Part shown: positions 21,674 through 32,300 of the stretch, piece by piece
Position numbering within the stretch: position 1 is the first letter of the stretch
How the letters are laid out: each line of letters begins with the position of its first letter
NCBI RefSeq assembly: GCF_000002235.5
Contig: NW_022145613.1
Coordinates: forward strand, 15,989,883 to 16,053,882
Direction: 5' to 3'
Length of the DNA: 64,000 bases
From: Strongylocentrotus purpuratus
Lineage: Eukaryota > Echinodermata > Echinoidea > Camarodonta > Strongylocentrotidae
Translations under genes and position numbers: made by a program
Notes under the pieces: generated by a model
Told to the model about the DNA's origin: nothing
The model's input: only the letters and a program-made list of their open reading frames with translations
Databases searched by the model: none

Positions 21674-21932
21674 CAGTAGGCTTGCGGGTGCACCATGTGA
21701 GAAAGAGGGAGGATTGAGGAGTCCTGAAAAGGACTCTCGGTTATCTTTTTTGAGGGTGTGTAGTCCTGTAAAGGACTGTTGGTATAGTCTTCAAAAAGAC
21801 TGTTGGTTATCTTTCTTAGCTTATAGTTCTAAGGAGAGCTATAGCGCTTGGAGAGGATGAGTGACGGGAGTGGCTCGACGTTTCGAACAGGTTGACTATC
21901 CGTCGTCACATGGTGCACCCGCAAGCCTACTG
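21674..21932. mobile_element. 259-bp element with perfect 27-bp inverted ends and three tandem stem-loops, in the NPC1 3' UTR
   Basis: Ends 21674-21700 and 21906-21932 are exact inverted repeats (outer bases cagtaggcttgcggg). Inside, three short hairpins follow each other: agtcctgaaaaggact, agtcctgtaaaggact and agtcttcaaaaagact, each with a 6-bp stem and 4-nt loop and each followed by a ggtta/ttggt motif. A fourth weaker stem is tatag...ctata. The right part has cgacgtttcgaa. No open frame. Confidence 0.8.
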
Positions 21933-23039
21933 CATCATCTACATGTACATCACCATGCAAGCCGATACTTACAAGCAGCATCTAATGTTGAATCTGTCGA
22001 ACAGACACAGAATATTGTCTCTGTATTATACTTTGTAGTGTACGAGGTAATGCCCTTCTGGCTCTCAGCAGACTGTATGCTTCATATATGTGTACATGTA
22101 AGGGGGTCATGCGCTTGCCAAATGATTAGATGCAGAGAGGCGTTCTGCAAATTTACATGTTCCTGTAAGGTTAGATGAGTGATATTCACTCGTGCGGTCC
22201 CTTTTCCAAAAATGAATAACACGGATTTCAACAAAACGCATTGTAACAATGTGCACATTGAAAATTGGAGGTATGGAATATAAAATTTCTTAAGTGCTTC
22301 TCTTGTTGCTTCCGTAGAGATGTTACCTATTTTACCCGTTTATATTTGCTATTATGGCGATATTAGATGACAAATGAGATGAATATTGCTTTGATCATAG
22401 CATTATTGATTAAAAAGATCAGAAATTTGGACATCTATCATTTCTGTACATACTTTCAGACAGCACCATGTATCGCCATGTTTTCAAATGAATTATTAAA
22501 ATAGTTGTCACGCTTTTCTTAAAGCTGATGTTCATTCAGATTGCTGATTGATAATTTTGATTCTAAATTCTTCTTTTGAAGAAGATAAAAAGAAAAGGCT
22601 CTGTGACTGTGTGTATGCAAGTTTTGTAGTATTAGGAAGTTCTCTGACACAAAGTAAATACAGTATTCTAAAATACAGGTCTAAGTTTAGCTGATTCTTT
22701 TTAGTTTTGTACCATTTTTTCCTTCTAACTAACAATAGAATATCCTATTTTCTATTCTCATGCAATGTTTTGATTTGTACGGTTTAGACATACCGGTATC
22801 TGATTTGCTTCACATGTTATATATTCCATATAAAGCAAAAAGGTAAAACTCTTTAAACAGTTTCAAAGAATTGTGGTTTGTAAAGGAATTAACTATGTAA
22901 CAAATCTATTTACACACCATCAGAGCCAAAATCATTTCTTTTGTCTTTTGTATCTAGGATTATACATCGGAAATTTGAAATGACTGTAACTTGGTATGAA
23001 CATCATCTATTCCAGTTTCTTTAACCATGTCCCCATCTT

Positions 23040-23040
<1 letters not shown>

Positions 23041-23074
<34 letters not shown>

Positions 23075-23130
23075 GTCTCGCTCTCTCTCTCTCCCTGTCT
23101 CGCTCTCTCTCTCTCTCTCTCGTTTGCCCT
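23041..23130. repeat. (CT)n microsatellite
   Basis: Interrupted CT run with ccctgtctcg interruptions; the Ser/Leu-rich frames are artefacts. Confidence 0.95.
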
Positions 23131-24797
23131 CATCCTCTTTCTGCGTAACACCAAGTTAATATACTTTTATCATGCTGTTACCGAAATTGATATCTTCTTT
23201 ATCTCATTGGCTGTATTTTGTTTCATATAGCACTTGATAACATTTTCCTTCAAACAAATATCAAACCATTTGGAACAGTTACCATGAATATTTGTATGTG
23301 AATAGGAGAAGAAGGCACTTTTAGTAATTTAGGGTAGAGGGTAATTCTTGGCTTTGTATTGATATATTGCACCGTGTCTATTCTGTTTTAAATTATAAAA
23401 GCATTCATGGAATGAAAAATGATAATCTTAATGTGCAATGCACTGTGTATCAGGAGGTTTTTAAAGGATTTTTTAAAGATAAAAATTACCAGATGTTAAT
23501 GAGTTATGCCTTATCTAATGCCATTGAAGAGAAAAAAGTCCTTTGATGTTTTGAAAATGAAAGTCTACATTCCTACTTTGAACGGTGCCATTTTTCTCTT
23601 CATATACACATATTTTCGCAGACTTGTGTAATTAGATTTTTAATACCGTTATTGAAAAATGTGAATAGAGAGTGTTTTTTTTAATGCTTTTGTTTTTGTT
23701 CTATTTGTTCTTTATTTCCCCAGCCATACATGTGCACGTACCAATCGGTTTCAATTTACTATTTCATGTATTTATTTATTTAGCCTGACAGTTAAAGTGA
23801 ACAAATTCTGCGAGATGTCACAATAACTGAAGTATGAAGTCGGCTATAGAAGGTGTATATGATGTGTGTTCAATGAGAATTTCAAGGGAAAGACTTTACT
23901 CATAATAAGTCTACTCTTAATGAGAGAGTTTACTTCTTAATAAGCTTGAACTGGAAGAAGTGAAGTCATTGTGCCAGTCAACCTACGAAATGCAGTGATT
24001 TGATTGTCACTTCAATACTGCTGGGCTAAAAAGCATTAATTGTACAAGTAGATTCTTCTTCATTCTTTAGGCTCACACGGATGCACTATAACATGGAAAC
24101 ATTAAATGACTTGATTGAGTATTTCACCTGTTGCTCTTCACTGACAGTTGTCTACGCAAAGATGCGGGGTAATTTTAATTACAACAGGGCATGATGGAAA
24201 AATAAGTACAATTATGACTACCTGCATATCATGTCAACACAAAACATTGAATATTAAGTGTAGGTTGATGGGGTCCTGGGGCATGTTCTAATAACCATCA
24301 GTTTTACTGTTGAATCAAATATATATTGTGATCACACGTTATGAGTGACTTCACCAATATCTAAGTCATAGATAGATCTCTGCGTACACGTAATATATGC
24401 TGTCTGTGCCATTGGAAAGTATATATTTTAAACTTGTTTTTGTCATGACAGTTGGAAACTTTTTACCTACCGGTACATGAATTTGGTTTTCAGAATATTG
24501 CCCCATGTTTTTAATTGTACTTCAAATAAAATTGTCCAAGAAGGGTCTCTTCTATTATGTGTAAGGCAAGAAGAAAGTTATTTCAAAGTGAACTATTTAT
24601 TAAAGATTCTTTGTGTGATGTTAGTGTTTCCAAGCATTTTTGAAACATGACAAATATAAGTAGACTGATCAGTACCATATAATAATGTTTATATAAATCC
24701 CTGCTTACCTGTATGTACTTGTGAGCTGTAGTTGTACAAAATGGAGTGATTTCTTAAGTGAAGTGAATGTTGTATATCATGCTTTTGATTTCGAAAG

Positions 24798-24803
24798 AAT
24801 AAA
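24798..24803 (+). terminator. Poly(A) signal AATAAA, candidate NPC1 3' end
   Basis: AATAAA in an A-rich context, followed within 30-80 nt by T-rich sequence as expected for a cleavage region. A MITE begins just downstream (24894), consistent with leaving the transcript. A competing AATAAA lies near 24525. Confidence 0.4.
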
Positions 24804-24893
24804 ATGTTTATTAATATTACACATGATGCTTACTTGTTTGCTCTGTTATCTGTCTTTCAATTGTTTTTGCCTCATATTTTTATGGTTGCATTT

Positions 24894-25285
24894 TTAAAGA
24901 TAAACTTGAGTTCTGGTAACAAAAAGAAAATAGAATCTCACAGAATCAAACGAAACTTACACTGAATGTTCAAGATTACAAATAAATGTCATTTGCTAAA
25001 CAATTTCGGTAGAAAATGTATACTGGCTGAGTAATGAGCATAGAAAGAAAAGGAAATCAAGGTGTACTAACCCCTACACCATTTGTGTAGTCCCATATGC
25101 ACCTTTCTGTGTATAATGTATGTAACTTTACCAAGACTGGGCCACATTTCTTATCATTTTGATGATTCCAGAACCTTGCAGTACACACCAATACTTGTAT
25201 GCTAGATGATCAACCTTTTCTGATCAATTCCACACCGTTTCTTTCACAATGCAATCGCATGACGAGTACTCAACTTTATCTTTAA
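24894..25285 (+). mobile_element. TTAA MITE, family T (subfamily B), full length
   Basis: TTAAAGATAAACTTGAGTTC at left and the inverted gagtactcaactttatctTTAA at right. The right half shares ctttctgtgtataatg, gattccagaaccttgcag and ttctttcacaatgcaatc with the other copies. It lies about 75 nt beyond the inferred NPC1 poly(A) site. Confidence 0.85.
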
Positions 25286-25339
25286 TTGCATGTGGAACTT
25301 TGCAATGGAATGCGAAAACTGTTCCTAGAGGTATGAAAA

Positions 25340-25880
25340 CAGGGTTTGGCACACGCACAGTGCCCCCATTTGTTCAGGTACCCCTAAATGCCCCTTTGTA
25401 CATAGGAAAAGTGCCCCCTTTTAATTTGTAAAAAGAACCCCTTATCCTTGAAATAAGTGCCCCACATTTTTTTTCATAATTCCTATCATTTTTCTTTTCC
25501 CCTTATAAATTCCCCTTTGAAAATCTGATAAGTGTCACTTTTCCTTTTGTGATAATTGTACCTTCCACTTTTGATTAGTGCTTCTTTTAATCTGTGTTGA
25601 GTGCCCCTTTTCTTTTCTAATAAGTGCCTTTTATTATTTTGCTAAATTCCCCCTTTTCACTTCTGCCAAATGACCGTATTAAAATCTAATAGGGGCCTCT
25701 TTTCCATATTCAAAAGTGCCCTTTTCATCACTGGTGAGTATCCCTTTTCAGATGCGAGAAGTGCCCCATTTTCACCTCTGATAATTGCCTTTTTTACTTT
25801 GACAAGTGCGCCTTTTGTTTTCTTACAAGTGTTTGTTTCCCTTCTGATAAGTGCCCCCTTTTCCATTTTCTATAACATGC
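25340..25880. repeat. Degenerate minisatellite, unit about 25-32 bp
   Basis: About 17 diverged copies built on ctgataagtgccccttttc. Neither strand has convincing coding sequence; open frames here are periodic because the unit is. Confidence 0.75.
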
Positions 25881-26921
25881 GCCCCTAATTTAAAGCGTCT
25901 TAAGACCCCTTTGTCATTCATTTTATCCCGAAGCTCACCCACTATAATCCCTTGCAATTATGGTTGATAACGTTACGATATGTCTCTTTAATCCTTCATG
26001 ATTAAATTGTGCTAAAAACTGAGGATTTGTTTTTCATCCTCTTTATAATTTTTCGCACTGCGTCCTCACAAATCTTAGAATTTTTGTTTGCTTGCTTCGC
26101 TAGCTCAGAAATTAATAAAAACGACCATCTCACCCAACTACAAAGCAATACGGCTTATGTAAGCAGTATCTTAGACCATGTAGAGAATGGGTGTCGATCC
26201 TTACATAATACCTATTGTTCAGGGGGGATGAATGAATAGATCATTCCCCCCCCCCCCCCCCTGAACAATAGGTATCAATTACAGATCGACACCCATGATG
26301 TCGAGAGAGATACAAATATTGGTATAATGATGATCATTCACAGCATTTGTATGGCGCCATATATCTGTTTCAAAAAAATATTCAAAGGCGCATCATCCCT
26401 GATAATATAAATAATCACATAAACAATCATTACAATGTAGGGGTCTATATACCAATGTCTGAAAATTGTATATGTTCGCTTGTAGGTTTCCCTTTGTAGG
26501 CGCCCCCATTTTTTTTCTTTTTCTTTTTTACAGAGAGTGCTCTCTTTTTTGTTGGTGCCCCCCCCCCCCCTGGAGGAAGCTCCGCTGCCCTTCATCACCA
26601 TCATCATCACCATCATCATCTCTGCTAATCAAGGAGGCAAATACATTGTTCCTAGTGTAGCTTTTTCAGTATCCTTCGTGATGGTAGAAAGAAACCAAAA
26701 CTAGCCTGCTTTAGCGCTGGATGGCTCATAGTTTAGAATAGTCTATTAATGAATGGGTATGCTATTTTGCAGATAAAAGTTTCATGCTAAAATACTTAGT
26801 ATCGTTAAACAGATTTTTCTCCAACATTTTATCTAGTTATAGATTTTTTTTAATTACAACGTTTATCATACAAGCTGTTTGTAATTTTTGAATTATTTTC
26901 ATAATATATTGATGAAGATAG
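25881..26921. other. Intergenic sequence
   Basis: Besides the hairpin at 26189-26294 it has a poly-C run (26561-26570) and (catcat)n at 26595-26620. No gene recognised. Confidence 0.6.
26189..26294. repeat. Inverted repeat with homopolymer loop
   Basis: gggtgtcgatccttacata, then cctattgttcagggggg, is mirrored by ccccctgaacaataggta and agatcgacaccc. The arms of about 40 nt are separated by gatgaatgaatagatcattc. Confidence 0.85.
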
Positions 26922-27035
26922 ATGCTAAACCCTCTATCAATTAATAATAAACTCATCCAAAAAATCGTAGACAACATTGATGACCTCGACGTGACTGGAG
27001 CACTTCTGGCGATTGCGAATTGCGGCGGGATTCAG
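26922..27035 (+). CDS. Orphan exon candidate (38 codons, strong donor)
   Basis: An ATG opens a 38-codon frame ending at a consensus donor, cag|gtaaga. The second part, DDLDVTGALLAIANCGGIQ, has GC-richer codons than its surroundings and reads like real protein. No family is recognised. If spliced to the acceptor at 28859 the frame stops after ten more codons (SLNESMMQTF), so it would be an upstream reading frame of the aquaporin mRNA. It may instead be an exon of another gene, or chance. Confidence 0.35.
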
Positions 27036-27589
27036 GTAAGATTTTCACTTATTTCTCCTTTTTTATATAGTTTATCATTCCACTGTGCTCTTCTTTATAT
27101 ATTTGGTTGAGATGGTCTACTATTTTTGATTGAAATAAGAGTGTTTGCTCATAAATCTCACTCTTCATTCGGATGAATAGTGTTTACATATTTTTTGCCG
27201 TCGAACTGGTTTCTACCAACGCTTCCCGGGACGTCCGACGGCCAACCAAAATCTAAGCCTGAACTGTCCCGATGAGATTATGTGCCGTACCGCTAGCGCT
27301 CGCTCTGTTCGGTCTCGGATTATTCTCATTTTGTATTCACGGTACATACATGGTAGTGATATTGCAGTCGAGTGTGAGGTTCCTCCGTCCGCATCTGGCT
27401 TGATGTGAATAGTGAATTGACCCAAGAGGCAAGACTGACCGTCTGAGTTCTATTCAGATTTTTGTATCCGAATCATTCATATCTGTTAATGCTAATACTA
27501 GATCTAGATCTAGAAATAAATAATCCCTTTTTGAGTGTAGATCTAGACTTAGGCCTACATTGTAGACCGAAAGCTTCAGTCTCTGACTG

Positions 27590-28042
27590 AGTTAGACCGA
27601 ATTTTCCGTCTCTTTCTGTGCGCCATCTACACGTTCGTAATGGCGTTATCACAGTTTTTCCTTCATAATCATTTTGCCTTCGGCGTAAGGGATGAGATTG
27701 ATTTAGATGACTCCGGCAGCGAGAGTTTAACACGGCTTGCAAGATTTTTAACATGGATGTCGATTTTGACCCATAATTTCCTTAAAAGGGACCATTAAAC
27801 GGATTATTTCAGTCAAGTTGGTAAGTGGAACTGAATTATTATAGCCTAGGCCTAATTTACAATATAACATGCACGAGGTAAAATGACATTTTGGGGGATT
27901 TTGGGGGCAAAACGCTACGACCTGAAATGGCCGTGGCGTTATCAAGGGAATGTGTATAGACGGTTTCCGTCTCTAAAGAGAGAGCCGGCCGACCCTACCC
28001 CAATAAGAGGCTAACGAACGAAAGAGACGGAAAATTCGGTCT
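27590..28042. repeat. Outer inverted repeat of the 28-kb foldback cluster
   Basis: agaccgaattttccgtctct at 27594 is repeated in inverted orientation at 28021-28042 (aaagagacggaaaattcggt). The right copy is preceded by gaggctaacgaacgaaagag, which also forms the arm of the 28173-28327 palindrome, so it is the same repeat unit. Confidence 0.85.
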
Positions 28043-28172
28043 ATGACTGAGTCTGATAATATCGACGGTGGTCCCGCTGAGATTGCATCTGGCTCCACTG
28101 ACCGCCTCTGGAATGTCAACAAATGTCAGTTTTATAAAAGAAATGACCCATATCAGACGGTTATTTCTGTCT

Positions 28173-28327
28173 AATCTAGACTAGGCCTAGACCGAAAATT
28201 TCTGTCTCTTTCGTTCGTTAGCCTCTGATTTGGGTAGGGTTGGCTCCTCTCTTTAGAGCGGAGCCGACCCTACCCAAATCGGAGGCTAACGAACGAAAGA
28301 GACAGAAATTTTTGGTCTAGACTAGAC
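28173..28327. repeat. Near-perfect palindrome of about 150 bp
   Basis: The left arm 28180-28246 reads tagaccgaaaatttctgtct, ctttcgttcgttagcctc, then gatttgggtagggttggctc. The right arm 28261-28327 is its reverse complement with three or four mismatches. The spacer is about 14 nt and itself partly paired (ctct/agag). Termini are tctagactagg/cctagtctaga-like. Confidence 0.93.
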
Positions 28328-28859
28328 CTAACTGCAAAACTTATGCAGTAACAAGGATTGCACAAGTAAAACTTCAGTTTTGCCAAAAATGCAATTCTTC
28401 CTCGATTCTCGACTCCTTCCCCGACATGCCCAAACTTATCAATATCAGAAATGGTAAGGCTAACTAAGGGCCCATCCATGTAGAGTAAAATACATCTAAT
28501 TTGGGAATGCATGATGTAGGCTAGATCTAGTATGTTGTAGGCATTGTCATTGTCATGAACTGATGAACACAGATCTTTTCTTTTTAATCTTTATCATCTT
28601 GAATTGTGCAATTTAAAAATCTATGGCTATTCTAGCCTACACTGCAAATAATATTTGTGAAATTATGTAATTCATGTGATTTATCGAGCAAGGCCAAGGG
28701 AACAGCATCTTCCTCTCTACTCATTCTTCTGCAATAACAATATGGACATGATCTAAGGCTATAAAGCTACAAAGCATCTTTTATTATTTATTTATTTTCC
28801 AACACTATGTTTGCATGTTCTATTTTTGTTGTAAATATTTAAATATGTCTTCTTTTCAG

Positions 28860-29120
28860 AGCCTGAACGAATCGATGATGCAAACTTTCTAATCTTGAAG
28901 GAGCATAGTGGAAGTCGATCCTTACGATCCTACCATTACAAGAAAAGGGACAAGAAAACAGGATGTACATGGCACTGAATACCTGCTCATTTGGAAATAA
29001 ATTCAAAACCATGCAAGGAATCGAATTGGACGATTGCTTGTTACAGCAGTGAAAACATACTTCTCTAACAATAATTATAAGTGGCCAAGAATTCAAGAAG
29101 TTTATCCTGCAAGAAACAAA
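28860..29120 (+). promoter_or_regulatory. Aquaporin 5' UTR (inferred) with short upstream ORFs
   Basis: From the acceptor at 28859 to the ATG at 29121. Contains at least two short upstream frames (ATGATGCAAACTTTCTAA near 28875, and one opening at 29011 and ending before the start codon). Splicing is not proven; the transcript may start nearby instead. Confidence 0.4.
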
Positions 29121-29307
29121 ATGGATGACAGCAGTACGGCGAGTAAAGGCCGGTGCTGCAGATGTTCGGTCACCACCTGTCGGTGCATCGTGGCAGAATT
29201 CTTCTGTATGTTTCTCTTCATGTTTATCGCTGGAACGACAGATCTTGCATGGGCAGATCGTCCACCTACATCAGAATTACAGGTGGCATTGACCCTTGGT
29301 TTCGCAG
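29121..29307 (+). CDS. Aquaporin exon 1: N-terminus and TM1
   Basis: MDDSSTASKGRCCRCS, then VAEFFCMFLFMFIAGTTDLA (TM1) and LQVALTLGFA (start of TM2). Phase 1 donor gcag|gtaagt. Five Cys residues lie within positions 12-22. Confidence 0.9.
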
Positions 29308-32300
29308 GTAAGTTCTTTAAAATGATCACTGTGATACAAGCATGTTTAATATTTTTAAAGGTTGTGTATTACAGCTTAAAAATTTGATTCTCTGACTTTT
29401 TTGTATAAATTAAGGCCAACTTTTTTTTTTTTTTAATGTTTCTCCTAAGTATTAGTAGATATAGAAAAGGCACAGAAGAATGTCAGTGAAAGTGCAGACA
29501 ATGAATTAGAAAAAATAGAAAGTTACCCCCAAAACAGACAAATGCAACTGCGCCTCCAATATATGCCTACACCTACTAGGCTACTACTCACTCCTAAATC
29601 TATGAAGATTGTCTTCCTATGGTGATACATACGATAATCTCACAAAGTTTGGAGTTCATACATGTACGTCAACTCAAGTCAATTGCAGTAAGTTGAGATC
29701 ACTAATAGTACTTGTATTAGGAAACTCCAATTGGTAATTCATGCTGTCATCGGGAACACCTCCCATTTTAGTTTACACATCATGACATTATTCACATTAT
29801 TTTAAATATTTTATTTATGCCTCCACCCACCCATCGAAGTTGGTGTGCAGGAGGTATTATGTCTGTTCGTCCATCCGTCCGTCCCACTTTCTGGTTATTG
29901 CAGTAATTTTAAAAACCACTTTAGTTGACGTATGAACTTAAAATTTGTGACAGTATCACTATAGGAAGACAATCTTATTAGAGTTTGGAGTGAGTAGTAG
30001 GCGGAGGCATATTGGAGACGCAATTGTATTTGTCTGTTTTTTTTGTTCAGGATACATTATGGATATTGATGGTAAGAGATAAATAAAGGTTTCTCCTCCC
30101 ATTGACTACAGTATGCATCTAATTTACACATATACTGTATGTATGACTGCCGTGTAGGAGATTCTCCCCTTTCGACTTTTAACATTTTTCATAATCTTCC
30201 CTTTGATTTTTCTTTTTCTGAAACTATTTTGTTTCTCCAAGTTTCCAGATTACAACAAGCCCTTTTTCTATTTAAAGTGTATGAATTCCTCAAAAATCCT
30301 CGCTCTTTAGATTGAGGGATATTCACAAACTCTATACATGTACATGTGCATATACTTTGAATGATATATTTTGTATAAAATATATGCTTCCTCCATGGTC
30401 TCTACATTTTAAACATGAACAAAAGATGATTTATTAATACAATGCATACATTAGTGGGGAAGTTTATTTTACTTAAAGAATGTTATTGTTCTCTCCTATT
30501 TCATCAGTCACAACATTGACGCAGTGCTTCGATGCAATCAGTGGTTCGCATCTCAACCCGGTGGTGACTATGGGCTTCATCATAACCAGACAGGTTGGTC
30601 TAATCAAAGGAATTGTCTTCCTGGCTGTTCAGTTCACTGGAGCTTTTACCGCTTGTCTTCTACTACAAGGGTAAGAATCGCCGGTTTTATATTTTTGCGA
30701 ATTGTCTGTTACCCAATTAGAATTAGTCTATGGTCTACACCCAGTCTGTCCACTAACCATGTGGTCTAAAAAATGAATTTCTTCTACTTATCATTTGGTC
30801 TAATGACATTTTGGCTAATAGCCTTTTGGTCTAATCTCCATTAAATCTACTACCCATTTGGTCTAATGACATTTAGGCTAATAACTATTCATAAGGTCTA
30901 ATAACCATTTGATTATTATCACTATTAGGTTAGGGCTGCGACGTGTAGTCAAATGCTCGAGTACCCGCACGGTTGACAACTACTCAGGTACGATTTCTCG
31001 TATCCGAATATTCGGCAAAAAAAAAAAAAAAAAAAAAAATCTATCCAAGCCGACGCTTACCCGTGCCTGGGTGAGCGGCGGCCGCTGGCATGGTGCCGTC
31101 GGTAAAAATGTTTCCCAACTCAAGCACTGTCAGACTCACCACTCAGAAACTGGAACCAAATGTCTGGATTTCTGTTTGGACTTGTACAGTAGGAAAATGG
31201 ATTATTCTGCCATCTTTGGTTTTTAAAACAGCATTGTTTACTATTATTATTATTATTAAATCGGCGCCTTCAACTGCAATTCGAAGTAAAATTGCATGTG
31301 TTTTCGGCGACAGAACTGGGATACTGCTCCAAAGGTATGGTGGTGGCAAAACAAACAAAAAATTAAAAAAAAATAAATAAAAAAAAAATAAAAAATAAAA
31401 AATAAAAAAAATTATAAAAAATTATTCGCTTGTAAGCCTGGGAGTGTACTCAGGTACCTCATTACACTGTTGTTCATAGCCTTAATCACTATGATTGAAT
31501 GATTATTAATATTAATCCATAATAAGGGGCATTAGACAAACTGGAAATTAGACCGACTAGATATTGGACTAGGTGAGCAATAGACCAAATGGGTAGTAGA
31601 TTTATTTGAGATAAGACCAAATGAATATGAGCCAAAGTGGTCATTTAACCAATGATAAAATAGACCATGGTATGAGGATAGTACAATGTACTGTACATGT
31701 AGGTAGGCTAGAGCTTGGGTGTAGAACAAACAGCAATAAAACAATATTTTTGTATTTTAATCCTGCTTAATCTTTCCTTCTGCTCTCGCCCTTATCTATG
31801 ATTTTTCTCTGTGTTGAAAATGTGTCCTGTTACAACTTACAAATATTCTTTCTATCTCTCTCCTTAATACCTTATGGGTACTGTATTCAGTTTTTACATT
31901 TCTTCTGGTAAACTTACGCTCTTTTTCTCTCCCTATTTATACCGTTGCCATCCCTCATTCTCTTTAAATATAGTATTTATTTCAGTCACTTGCTTTCAGT
32001 TTCATTGTCTGGGATCTTGATGCATTGCATTACATATATGTGAAACAAACATGTGATAGTCAAACTAGTTTTATAGTATATTTGGCGAGAAATGAGGCAG
32101 ATGGCATTTTGAAAAAGATATCCTGGAAACAGATTGAATGCGTAATGTACAGTTGTGCTCATAAAATGCAAGCACAGTGTGATACATGTACATGTACGTG
32201 TACATGTACCGTAGTTAAAACTGTTGAATATTTGAAACAAATATGCTTCGATGTTCTGTCTTGCTTCCTTCCTGTTAAAAATAAAGCCTAAACCATTGGA

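Larger units (their letters stand above)
21129..24820 (+). other. NPC1: NPC1 3' UTR (inferred)
   Basis: About 3.7 kb of AT-rich sequence with no coding signal, from the stop to the poly(A) signal candidate at 24798. It contains a (TA)n run (21211-21232), an inverted-repeat element (21674-21932) and a (CT)n run (23041-23130). The extent is inferred; an earlier signal at about 24525 is possible. Confidence 0.5.
27036..28859. other. Putative promoter region/5' intron of the aquaporin gene
   Basis: 27190-27420 is relatively CpG-rich, and 27580-28330 carries the inverted-repeat cluster. A pyrimidine-rich acceptor, tcttcttttcag|agcctg, ends the stretch at 28859. No TATA box could be assigned with confidence. 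Confidence 0.4.

Noticed and set aside
25657-25888. Coding exon on either strand
   Set aside because: Both open frames follow the degenerate minisatellite period.
29034-29120. Longer aquaporin N-terminus starting at 29034
   Set aside because: It would need a TTG start. The ATG at 29121 has a good context and gives a normal-length N-terminus.
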